Source: an uncultured Planctomycetaceae bacterium
Lineage (GTDB): Bacteria; Planctomycetota; Planctomycetia; Pirellulales; Pirellulaceae
NCBI GenBank assembly: GCA_903927685.1
Contig: CAIYOB010001245.1
Span: 1 to 17,621 of the forward strand
DNA length: 17,621 bases
Reading direction: 5' to 3'
The notes under the pieces are model-generated. The model was not told where the DNA came from. It saw only the letters and a list, made by a program, of their open reading frames with translations, and made no database searches. A program made the translations under genes and the position numbers. Below are positions 7,787-16,500 of the stretch, one piece after another (position 1 is the stretch's first letter; each line of letters starts with the position of its first letter).

Positions 7787-7825
7787 TCACGCCGCCTCTG
7801 GCACAGCCAGACCCCCGCGGCGTGA
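7787..7825. terminator. Nested hairpin between convergent genes (candidate bidirectional terminator)
   Basis: TCACGCCGC (7787-7795) pairs perfectly with GCGGCGTGA (7817-7825). Inside it, TCTGGC (7797-7802) pairs with GCCAGA (7806-7811) around the loop ACA. The combined stem has 15 pairs. There is no T-run on either side, so it is not a classical intrinsic terminator. Its place between two convergent gene ends fits a stop for both transcripts. Confidence 0.55.
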
Positions 7826-7924
7826 TGCCGCCGGATGGCCGCACTCACCCTGCGTGGACCTGCGAAGAGCTGGTCGGATCCCCGTTGGCCCGACCGCCAT
7901 AGCTGGCCGGCAATAAGACTTGGC

Positions 7925-9763
7925 TCAGTCCAACGCGAATTGCGCAAGGTAGTCGTCGAGCGGGAACTGCCGGGCGCCGGGTTGCTCGTCTTTCAGCAGC
8001 ACGAAATTCTCGAGCACCAGCGCGTCCATGTTGGTTGCCAGGAAACAGCGATAGGCATGTTCTGGCGAACAGACGATCGGTTCGCCGCGAACGTTGAAGC
8101 TGGTGTTGATGATCACCGGGGAGCCGGTCCGGGCCTCGAATTGCTTCAACAGCCGCCAGTACCGCGGATGCCGGGCGGGATCGACGGTTTGGACGCGGGC
8201 GGAATAGTCGACGTGGGTGATCGCAGGCACGACGGACCGCAGCGTGCGGAGCTTGTCGATGCCCACCCGTTGCTGGTCCGCTGCGGCCAGCGGCAATCGC
8301 TTGGCGGCTTGCACCGGGGCGACCAGCAGCATGTAGGGACTGGGCTGGTGAGGCCGGAATTCGAAGAACTCGTCGACGCGTTCTTCCAGCACGGACGGCG
8401 CGAACGGACGGAACGATTCGCGGAACTTGATCTTCAAGTTCATCACCGCCTGCATCTGCCGGCTGCGGGCGTCGCCCAGGATGCTGCGGCCGCCCAAGGC
8501 CCGCGGCCCGAACTCCATGCGGCCTTGCAGCCAGCCGACGACTTTCTCCCCGGCGATCAACTCGGCCACGCGGGCGCACAATTCGTCTTCGTCATCCCAG
8601 CGGTGGTACTTGGCACCCTGGCTGTCCAGGAACCGCTGGATCTCGTCCGCGGAATAGCTCGGCCCCAGGAACGAACCCCGCTGCTGGTCCGCGGGGTTGG
8701 CCGTGCGGGGCTGCCCGAGCAACTGATGCCAGATGAACAGGGCCACGCCGAGCGCCCCGCCGGCGTCGCCTGCGGCGGGCTGGATCCACAGGTCGGTAAA
8801 GGGGCCTTCACGGAGGAGGCGGCCGTTGGCGACGCAGTTCAGGGCCACGCCGCCGGCCAGGCACAGCCGCGTCAGGCCGGTCTGCTCGTGGACATGGCGG
8901 GCCATGCGGAGCATGATCTCCTCGGTCACGACTTGAATCGAGGCGGCCAGGTCCATTTCCCGCTGGGTCAGCGGCGTTTCAGGCCGCCGCGGCGGCCCGC
9001 CGAACAGCCGCTCGAATTTACCCGACGTCATCGTCAGGCCCTGGCAGTAGTTGAAGTACGACATGTCCATGCGGAACGAACCGTCGGACTTCAAGTCGAT
9101 CAGCTTGTCCCGGATCAGGTCCGCGTACTTGGGCTCGCCGTACGGGGCCAAGCCCATCAGCTTGTACTCGCCCGAGTTGACGCGGAAGCCGCAGAAGTAC
9201 GTGAAGGCCGAATACAGCAGGCCGGGCGAATGCGGGAAGTGCAGCTCGTGCGTCAGCCGGATCCGATTGCCGCGGCCGGAACCGCAACTGGCCGTCGCCC
9301 ACTCGCCGACGCCGTCCACGGTCAAGATCGCGGCTTCGTCGAACGGCGATGGAAAGAACGCGCTGGCGGCGTGCGACTCGTGGTGCTCGGCAAAAATGTA
9401 CTGCTTGCGGTACGCGTGGTGCAAGCCTTCGTTCAGCTCGCGGCGGAGATGCAGTTTCTGCTTCAGCCATACCGGCATGGCGCTCAAGAACGAGCGGAAT
9501 CCGGCGGGAGCAAAGGCCAGATAGGTCTCCAGGAGCCGCTCGAACTTCAAGAACGGCTTGTCATAGAACCCCACGTAGTCGAGTTGCTCCGGCTGCAGAC
9601 CGGCCGTCTGCAGGCAGTACTCGATCGCGTGCTGCGGAAACCGCTCGTCGTGCTTCTTCCGGCTAAAACGCTCCTCCTGCGCGGCAGCGACGATCTGGCC
9701 GTCGCAGACCAGCGCTGCGGCCGCGTCATGATAGAACGCCGAAATGCCAAGGATTGCGGTCAT
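7925..9763 (-). CDS. NodU/CmcH-family carbamoyltransferase
   Basis: The product has 612 residues, full length for the family. Members transfer a carbamoyl group from carbamoyl phosphate, via carbamoyl-adenylate, to a hydroxyl of a sugar or small molecule (NodU on Nod factors, CmcH and TobZ on antibiotics). The N-terminal Kae1-like part has ILGISAFYHDAAAALV (4-19), the metal-binding EHHESHAASAF (126-136) and TVDGVGEWA (148-156). It continues with EYKLMGLAPYGEP (199-211) and LAGGVALNCVANG (302-314). The C-terminal YrdC-like part has GRMEFGPRALGGRSIL (414-429), FRESFRPFAPSVL and INTSFNVRGEPIV (552-564). All the signature motifs I know are present. The start is fixed by the conserved N-terminus rather than by a ribosome site, which is weak. 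The sulfotransferase gene ends 68 bases upstream on the same strand, so the two are probably co-transcribed. The acceptor substrate is unknown. Confidence 0.95.
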   Translation of the reverse strand: MTAILGISAFYHDAAAALVCDGQIVAAAQEERFSRKKHDERFPQHAIEYCLQTAGLQPEQLDYVGFYDKPFLKFERLLETYLAFAPAGFRSFLSAMPVWLKQKLHLRRELNEGLHHAYRKQYIFAEHHESHAASAFFPSPFDEAAILTVDGVGEWATASCGSGRGNRIRLTHELHFPHSPGLLYSAFTYFCGFRVNSGEYKLMGLAPYGEPKYADLIRDKLIDLKSDGSFRMDMSYFNYCQGLTMTSGKFERLFGGPPRRPETPLTQREMDLAASIQVVTEEIMLRMARHVHEQTGLTRLCLAGGVALNCVANGRLLREGPFTDLWIQPAAGDAGGALGVALFIWHQLLGQPRTANPADQQRGSFLGPSYSADEIQRFLDSQGAKYHRWDDEDELCARVAELIAGEKVVGWLQGRMEFGPRALGGRSILGDARSRQMQAVMNLKIKFRESFRPFAPSVLEERVDEFFEFRPHQPSPYMLLVAPVQAAKRLPLAAADQQRVGIDKLRTLRSVVPAITHVDYSARVQTVDPARHPRYWRLLKQFEARTGSPVIINTSFNVRGEPIVCSPEHAYRCFLATNMDALVLENFVLLKDEQPGARQFPLDDYLAQFALD

Positions 9764-9831
9764 GGATCACGGTGCAAGTCCGGCCCGGGGCGGACGAGAC
9801 GTTAGGTTGGGAAAGCGCCATCGCCAAGTCA

Positions 9832-11988
9832 TCAAGGGCGGCGGGATGGCCTGCCTGCGGGCGATACGGGCTTCATCCCGAGCTGATCGACTGGCTTATT
9901 ATCGCAGGCGGATGGCGATACGGAAAGCACCCGACACGGAAAGCACCCGCAGCGCTGACGGGTTGTCGGAGGGATCGGAGGCGACGGCGAGCGACCGGTT
10001 CGGCCGTAGCCCCAGCGAGCCATCAGGGACCCCACCTGGGCATCGACGGCGCGACGCTCCTCGTCGGGCAGGCCTTGAAAGCGGTTCTTCTGGTAGTCGC
10101 CGACGCTGTCCAGGTAATGCTCCAGGCGAGCCTCAAACTCGGCCGAGAACACCAACCCCAACGCTTGGTAAATCTTGCGAATCTCGCCGACCGGATCGCG
10201 TTCCAGATCCTCAAAAGCCAATTCGGCGACCTGACCGGCGGGCATCGTCTCGATGTCGCGGTAAAACGCCTCCTCCATGCCTCGATAGTTATCCAGGAAC
10301 CGCGTCTGGTACGAGTCGCCAGGATCGGGATCCTGCAACTGGTGCACCACATGGCCTTCCCGCGCGATGTGCATGTTCGAGCGGTAGACATCGTAGGGAT
10401 GCCGCGCCAGGTGCACAAAGCGGGCCTGCGGGAACAGCGCCTGCAACAAGCTCACACGGCCCGTGCTGTAGGGGTTCTTCAGCAAGGGGCGTTTCCCGGA
10501 CCACAAGGTCAACTTGCGGAGGAACAGCAGGAACTGGCGCTGCCACGTGCGCCGCTCGGAGCTGGTCCAGTCCTGGGGGCGGATGTAGCGATCATAGGCC
10601 GCCCAGCGCCGGGGAAACGTCATTGCCCAGTAGGGTGAAAACCGGCCGGAGCCGGCCAGCGCGAACTCTTCCTCCTGGGGTGCGAAGATGTGGAATCGCA
10701 CCTGGTCCATCGGGCGCTTCCAGGGCAGGAACACGCCCAGCAGGGGCGCGACCAGCCAACTGCAAGTGACGAAACCGGCCGGATTGAAGACGTGATACGC
10801 CCGCGGCGCGGCAAACTGCGGATCCAGGGCCAGCAGGTTGTGCAGATGCGTGGTCCCGCTGCGATGCACGCCGACCAGGAACACCGGATCCAGGACCCGG
10901 CGGCGGCGTAGCAGAACGGGCAGGAGCAACCGCTCGGGCAGCGAAAGCACGGTGTTCAAGCTGGACAGAACCAGGCTGACCACCAGACGGGGCACGTATT
11001 GCCAGCCGATGCGAAAGCGGGCGTCGATCAGGCACCTCAGCCAGACGTCCAGCGGCGCCAGAATCATGACGTTGGAGAACGGGAACACGCGTTTGAAGCC
11101 GGTGTCGGTCTCGGCCCGGCTTACCGGCTCGTCGCGCCGCTTGGACAATCGCGCTGCCAGCCAGACGATGCCCAGCGCCAGCAGCAGCCAGACCACGGGC
11201 GCCTGGACCAGATCCAAGTCCCTTCCCAACCACGGCAACAACTCGTCTTGCGCGCCCGAAACCGTCAGCAGGGAACTCTTACGAACCAAGCGGCGGATCG
11301 CGATGCAGCCCGCCAGGAAGCCGGCGGGCCGCAGGATGCTGCCGCTGTCCAGTCGCATCAGTCCCAGCAGCGTGCCGACCAGAAAGAGCCCGACCAGGCG
11401 CGGGAGCGTCTCCAGCGACAGCAGGCGCGCGGGATCCGACATCTGGCTGAGCGCGGCGAACAGTCCGGCGGATACCAGGACCGCGGCGAATCGGCTGTGC
11501 CGTTCGCGGATCACGCTCAGCAGATACCCGCTGAAAATGACTTGCTGGATCATTGCGAGGGGAAACGCGGTGGGCATGACCAGGATCGCCCGCACCGTCC
11601 GACTGGTCGCCCATTCCCCGGGCTGCACCGTGTACACGCCCAGCAGCACGACCAACACACAGTACGCGGCATGGATCGCCGCCCCCAGCGCCAAGCCGCC
11701 GAACAATAGCCGTTTCCAGCCCGGGCCGGCCACCAGCCCGTAGTCGGCGGCGGGGCGGCGATCCGCAGCCATCAAGCCTAGCAGGCACAGCAACGCCAGT
11801 GCTAGCAGAACTCCGCGTCCACCGTTCCGGGCGTGGAGGATGTGGAAATCCAGTCCTGAGGCCCACGCCAACCCCTGTACGATCGCCGCCAGGAAACCCA
11901 CGATGGCGAACGCGAGCGCCAACTTTGAAACCGGGGTAAGCGAGGCAAACCAGGATTGGGCGCGGGCGTGCGACGGCTTGGCAATCAT
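9832..11988 (-). CDS. Fusion of a CPBP-like membrane domain and a PAPS sulfotransferase
   Basis: The product has 718 residues. The first 280 or so hold several hydrophobic helices with the outline of a CPBP (CAAX protease/bacteriocin-processing) domain: QQVIFSGYLL at 148-157 where active members have EExxFRG, LFAALSQ at 176-182 where they have FAxxH, and GFLAGCI where the last histidine is expected. All these catalytic positions appear lost. The C-terminal half is a sulfotransferase: the 5'-phosphosulfate loop VGVHRSGTTHLHN (372-384), then RFVHLARHPYDVYRSN (523-538) as the 3'-phosphate region. It should transfer sulfate from PAPS to a glycan or lipid at the membrane. AGGAGG at 12000-11995 directly abuts the ATG at 11994, so the second ATG at 11988 (spacer 6) is the likelier start. 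The last 55 or so residues look like low-quality tail. The carbamoyltransferase follows. Confidence 0.88.
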   Translation of the reverse strand: MIAKPSHARAQSWFASLTPVSKLALAFAIVGFLAAIVQGLAWASGLDFHILHARNGGRGVLLALALLCLLGLMAADRRPAADYGLVAGPGWKRLLFGGLALGAAIHAAYCVLVVLLGVYTVQPGEWATSRTVRAILVMPTAFPLAMIQQVIFSGYLLSVIRERHSRFAAVLVSAGLFAALSQMSDPARLLSLETLPRLVGLFLVGTLLGLMRLDSGSILRPAGFLAGCIAIRRLVRKSSLLTVSGAQDELLPWLGRDLDLVQAPVVWLLLALGIVWLAARLSKRRDEPVSRAETDTGFKRVFPFSNVMILAPLDVWLRCLIDARFRIGWQYVPRLVVSLVLSSLNTVLSLPERLLLPVLLRRRRVLDPVFLVGVHRSGTTHLHNLLALDPQFAAPRAYHVFNPAGFVTCSWLVAPLLGVFLPWKRPMDQVRFHIFAPQEEEFALAGSGRFSPYWAMTFPRRWAAYDRYIRPQDWTSSERRTWQRQFLLFLRKLTLWSGKRPLLKNPYSTGRVSLLQALFPQARFVHLARHPYDVYRSNMHIAREGHVVHQLQDPDPGDSYQTRFLDNYRGMEEAFYRDIETMPAGQVAELAFEDLERDPVGEIRKIYQALGLVFSAEFEARLEHYLDSVGDYQKNRFQGLPDEERRAVDAQVGSLMARWGYGRTGRSPSPPIPPTTRQRCGCFPCRVLSVSPSACDNKPVDQLGMKPVSPAGRPSRRP
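9920..9949. repeat. 16-bp tandem duplication inside the sulfotransferase tail
   Basis: ACGGAAAGCACCCGAC (9920-9935) is followed at once by a second copy matching its first 14 bases (9936-9949). As 16 is not a multiple of 3, the duplication shifts the reading frame of the encoded C-terminus. Confidence 0.85.
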
Positions 11989-11994
11989 AGGCAT

Positions 11995-12000
11995 CCTCCT
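11995..12000 (-). promoter_or_regulatory. Ribosome binding site deciding the sulfotransferase start
   Basis: A perfect AGGAGG touches the first in-frame ATG (11994) and lies 6 bases before the second (11988). Normal spacing favours the second. Confidence 0.7.
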
Positions 12001-12154
12001 GGCGGCCCTGCTTCCTCTTACCCCCGGACGAGCGGACTGGCAGCTCTCAGTCTATCGTCGTTAGTTTGTGACGGTTGTGAGGACTTTTTCGAGGAATCTG
12101 AGAAAATCGACTAGGCAAGAAACGCCCTTCGGGCCGATACTTACGCCCAGTCCC

Positions 12155-12182
12155 GTGATCTCGGGGAATCCCCGTGAATCAC
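12155..12182. promoter_or_regulatory. Imperfect palindrome upstream of the glycosyltransferase
   Basis: The core CGGGGA-A-TCCCCG (12162-12174) is a perfect 6-base inverted repeat with a single central base. It is flanked by outer arms GTGAT (12155-12159) and ATCAC (12178-12182). It lies about 70 bases before the glycosyltransferase start in a divergent gap of about 260 bases. It could be a regulator binding site or an RNA hairpin. The rest of this gap holds an A/T-richer patch (about 12060-12115) but no promoter I can place with confidence. Confidence 0.4.
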
Positions 12183-12248
12183 ACCCCGCGGGCCGTGGCG
12201 GGTGGACTCGTGTTCAAGCGATTCGATGCCCTCGGAGGCACGTTTTGC

Positions 12249-13574
12249 ATGAGTGCCCCTTGGTTTGCGATCTATGCCATTCTGGTCGGGCTGGCGATTG
12301 TCCAGTCCTTGGTGGTGCTGCTACAGACCTGGGAGCACCGCCGCTTCGCCCGCAGCCAATTGAGTTGCCTGGGCGGCGGGCAACAGACCAAGGTCATGGT
12401 CTACGCGCCCTGCAAGGGGATCGATGTCGAGCTGGAGGAGACACTCGAGCGGTTGCTCGATCAGGACTACCCTGACTACGAGGTCACCTTTATCGTCGAG
12501 AGCGTCTCGGATCCCGCGTACTGGCTGATCCGCCGCATGATGGTCGCGCATCCCGGTGTCATGACGCACGTCCTTGTTGCCGGCCTGGCGGAGGAGTGCG
12601 GACAGAAGGTCCACAACCTGCGTGTGGCCACCGCCGAGATCCCGGACGACGTGCAGTACCTGGCGTTCATCGATTCGGACGCCAAGCCGCGGCGGGAATG
12701 GCTGCGGGCGCTGGTCAGCCATCTGGAATGGCCGGGCGTCGGCGCGGCTAGCGGCTATCGCTGGTTCGTGCCGGCCGAGCCGACGCTGGCCTCGTGGCTG
12801 ATCTACAGCATCAATTGCGGCGCGGCGGTGATGATGCGGTCGCGCGGCGCGAACCTCGTCTGGGGCGGCTCGTGGGCCGTGCGCCGGGACACGTTCGAGA
12901 CGCTCGGGCTGCGCGCGGCGTGGGATGGCGTCCTGACCGAGGACCTGGTTGTGGCTGAGCAGATCCAGAGGCACGGGCTGCGCGTGCGTTTCGAGCCGGG
13001 ATGCATGGTTGCTTCGCCTTTGGAAGGAACCGGGGCCAGCCTGTTCAGCTTCCTTCGCCGCCAGTACCTACTGGGACGCATCTACGCGCCGCGCTGGTGG
13101 CGAATCGGTGCGGCGTCGACGCTGGTTGGCAATCTGGCCTGGGCCGCGAGCCTGGCCGTGCTGGCCTGGGGACTGGCCGCCAGCCCCGCGGCGGCCTGGA
13201 TCGCCGGCGGCAGCTGTGCCGCGATGTACGTATTGCAGGTGCTGCGCGGTTTCGCCCGGCAGAGCCTGGTCCGCATGTACTGTCCCGACCACGCGGACGC
13301 CTTGCGGGCACCCGGCTGGTTTGACATCTGGGCCGCGCCGGTGGTCAACGCCGTGAGCCTGGCCGCGCTGCTCAGTTCGGCCGTGGGACGCAGGATGACC
13401 TGGCGCGGCATTGCGTACACGGTGCTGGCGGACGGCCGGGCACGGATTCTCCAGCGCACGACGGATCCCGTGGACGGACCGCGCGACGACGGCGAGGCGT
13501 CGCAGGACCGCGCGAGCGGCCGGGCAGACGAAGCCCGGGTGCCGTACCGCACGACTCACAGAGCCGCCGGGTAG
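12249..13574 (+). CDS. Membrane glycosyltransferase, GT2/GT21 (ceramide glucosyltransferase/HpnI-like)
   Basis: The product has 441 residues. An N-terminal membrane helix (about 6-26) is followed by a GT-A catalytic domain. It opens with VMVYAPCKGIDVELEETLERL (49-69), and the DxD-type metal and sugar-nucleotide site is FIDSDAKP (140-147). WGGSWAVRRDTFE (205-217), the catalytic-base region DGVLTEDLVV (226-235) and a degenerate Q/RxxRW-like block RRQYLLGRIYAP (270-281) follow. Two or three hydrophobic segments lie at about 288-335 and 357-380. GT21 enzymes move a sugar from UDP-sugar to a membrane lipid such as ceramide; HpnI acts on hopanoids. The start at 12249 has GGAGG (12234-12238, spacer 10); the frame is open further upstream without support. 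The last 40 or so residues are charged and look disordered. The gene diverges from the sulfotransferase and carbamoyltransferase genes, suggesting joint work on one surface lipid or glycan. The exact acceptor is unknown. Confidence 0.88.
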   Translation: MSAPWFAIYAILVGLAIVQSLVVLLQTWEHRRFARSQLSCLGGGQQTKVMVYAPCKGIDVELEETLERLLDQDYPDYEVTFIVESVSDPAYWLIRRMMVAHPGVMTHVLVAGLAEECGQKVHNLRVATAEIPDDVQYLAFIDSDAKPRREWLRALVSHLEWPGVGAASGYRWFVPAEPTLASWLIYSINCGAAVMMRSRGANLVWGGSWAVRRDTFETLGLRAAWDGVLTEDLVVAEQIQRHGLRVRFEPGCMVASPLEGTGASLFSFLRRQYLLGRIYAPRWWRIGAASTLVGNLAWAASLAVLAWGLAASPAAAWIAGGSCAAMYVLQVLRGFARQSLVRMYCPDHADALRAPGWFDIWAAPVVNAVSLAALLSSAVGRRMTWRGIAYTVLADGRARILQRTTDPVDGPRDDGEASQDRASGRADEARVPYRTTHRAAG

Positions 13575-16500
13575 CCGTCCGCGATCAGCACGCGGAAGCC
13601 CACGTCGTAGACGCGCTGCCAGGGTTGGTAGGCGCGGCGGACGGCCGAGCCGGCATCGGCAGGACGATCCGCCCACGATCCGCCGCGGGCCACTTTTCGC
13701 TCGGGATTGTCCGCGTCATTCCGGCCATCATCAGCACGATAGGGATACGGCCGATAGCTGCTGCGGGTCCATTCGCTGACATTGCCCACCATGTCCTGCA
13801 GCCCCCAGGCGTTGGCCTCGGTCTGGCCGGCGTAATCCACGACGAACCACGGATCGCGGAACCGCTCGTCGTGCAACGGGAAGTTCATCTCCGGCGGGTA
13901 AGGATAACGCCGCTGCAGAGCACTGGGGCCGTCGTACCCCATCTTGTACCAGCGGAGTGCCTGGTCAGCCAGGTTCGCGAAGCGTCCGAAGTCCGTGTCC
14001 AGGGTGCCGTAGAAGAACTGCGTGTCGCTGCCCGCTCGAGCCGCCCACTCCCACTGCGCCTCGGTGGGCAGCGTGACCGGCAGGCCCGTCTGGTCCGCCA
14101 GCCAGTCGCAGAATCTCATCGCCTGCTGCCACGAGACCCGGGCCACCGGCTGGTCCGGGTGATTGGCGATGTGGCCGGGCACGACGCGATCCAGCGAGTG
14201 CATGTCGATGTACCGCGTGTCATGCTCGGGATCGAATAATGCGTACTGGCCGTTGGTCACCTCCGTGACGCCCAGCCAAAACGGCCGGTCCACACGGACG
14301 ACGCTCCGCGGCCGCTCGTCCGGGGCGCCATCCAAGCTGCCCATCACAAACTGGCCGGCCGGAACTCGCGTTAACGTCAACCGGACTCCACCGCCCAATT
14401 CGATCACCTTCCGCGTTCCCACCGCACTGGCTTGCTGCCAGCGACTGGCCTCGGAGGCCGCCAGTGGAAACCCGGTGGCGGTCAGACCGTCGGGCTCGAC
14501 GGCCGGGTTGGGCGGCGGAGCGACGAACGGAATCGGCGTGCGTTGGCGAAAAGCCGCCGCCGCCGCCAGATGCTCGCCTTCGGGATCATCATCGTTGTTG
14601 GCAAATCGCTGGGCCAATTCGCACCGGCGCTGCCGCTGGTCGCAGCTCTGGAATTCCGGCGGATTCCAACTCCCGGCCCGGGGCACGTTCAAGTCGATCC
14701 AGCAATACAGCCGCTCCCGCGCTTCGCGGCTCATCGTTTCCAAACTCACGCCGTGATGCCCTTTCTCCAGCATTTGCACCAGCAGGCTGGTCGAGGCGTG
14801 ATACTCCAGGGGCGTCAGCAGGGCCATGTCGCTCTCGACGCCGGGCCGATGGATGTACGGATGCAGCGTGTCGTAGGCCACGTCGGGGTCCTTGAAGCAC
14901 GGGTTGCTGCGCGGGCCGACCGTCGCCGGCTGGTCGTGACAGCCGATGCAGTACTGTTCCAGCACCGGGAAGACCTCGTGCGCAAAAGCGAACGGCCGCG
15001 GGCTGCCGTACCACGGCGCCAGCGGCTCCGGCTTCCGATCGAGAGCCAGGCTGCGCCGCGTCGGCAGCGTCTCCCGCCGGCTCTCGTGACAGCCGACGCA
15101 GGACACCCGTTCGCCCGGCATGCCGACCAGCCAGCTGCGCATCAGCTGGATCGCGCGGCCTTCCTCGTCCAAGGGCTGGATCGAGATCGGCGTGTTGGCT
15201 GGGATCTGGAAAAAGGCCGATCCGTCCGCCTCGACCGACGCCGAGCCCAGCACCCGCTTGATGTCCCAACCGGCCTGCGTGCCGACCAAGGGGAAGCCGG
15301 CCTTGGCGTTGTAGCCGAAGTGGTACGAAAACACCCGCAGACGCTTGACGGTCCCCCGCGGCACGCCCTGCAAACCGGGCCCGCCGTAGATATCGGCGAT
15401 GTGGACTTCGGCCGTCCGGGCCGCCGGCTGGACTCGGTCCGGGATTACCGGCGGCCGCTCGCGCGCGACCAGCGGCTGCGGCTCGAACAACCCCGCGTCT
15501 TCGCTTTCCGCGATCAGCGTTGCGTTGTCGAAGACGTCCACCAGGTAGATTCCCCACAGGCTCTGCGGCGTGGGCTTCAACGAGACCAGGAAGTACTTGC
15601 TGCTGAGCGGACAGGGGTGCGTCGTGAGGGCGGGCCGTTCCTTGCGATACACATGCCCGATGATCGCGTCGCAGACCGTGCCGGCCACGGTCTGGCCCCG
15701 GCCGGGAACCAGCTGCAAGAACCCGGTCTGTACGGCTGGCAGGATGTCGGGCGTCACGGCGATCGGCTCGCCTTCGGTGCCCCATTCCTTGGATGTCGGA
15801 CGGAAGCGAAACGGGTAACTGCCGGCCAGTCCCGGATCCAGGATCGCCATCCGGCCGCAGTCGCCGAAATCGTGATGGCCGCTGATGATGCCCACCAGCC
15901 GGGTCGGATGATCGGGCATCGGTCGGGCAAAGCGGAACGCGGTCGGAAACCAGGAATTGCTGCCGTGGAACGCCAACTGGCCCGTGCCGTCGGGATTCAT
16001 GGTCATCCGCCGCCGCGAGAAGTAATGCGGGATGTCGCTGTACTCCCAACGCTGGTACAGGACGCGGCCGTCATTCAGCACCGTCGGATCGTTGTCGCTG
16101 TCCTGGTCGAAGGTCAGCTGCCGTAGCGACTTGGTCGCCGGATCGAGCAGATACAGGCTGGCCACCTGCCCGTGGCCGTCCAGGCAGGGCAGGCCGATGT
16201 AATTGCCCGTGGAACCAACGATGATCCGGCCGTCGGGCAAGTAGCAGGCGTCGAAGAAATCCAGATCGGGATCGTCGGCAGGCGTCAGTTGCGTCAGGCC
16301 GCTGCCGTCGCTGCGGATCTCGAAGATCGCCCAGCGGCCGGTGGCGTCGATGCTTGAGAACAGCATCCGATCGGCGGGAAAGTCCAGCCGCACGTCGCGG
16401 ACGATCTGGTCGCCGGACGGCTTGTACAGCCGCTCGAACCGCGGCTCGTTGCGGAGGTTGGACAGCACGGCGATTTCGTTGTCCCAGCCGCTGCGCGGCA

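Noticed and set aside
7835..9805. 656-codon plus-strand frame opposite the carbamoyltransferase
   Set aside because: Antisense shadow of a full-length, motif-complete carbamoyltransferase gene.
14432..16126. 564-codon plus-strand frame opposite the diheme protein gene
   Set aside because: Antisense shadow; the minus strand carries the haem sites and conserved HZS-alpha blocks.
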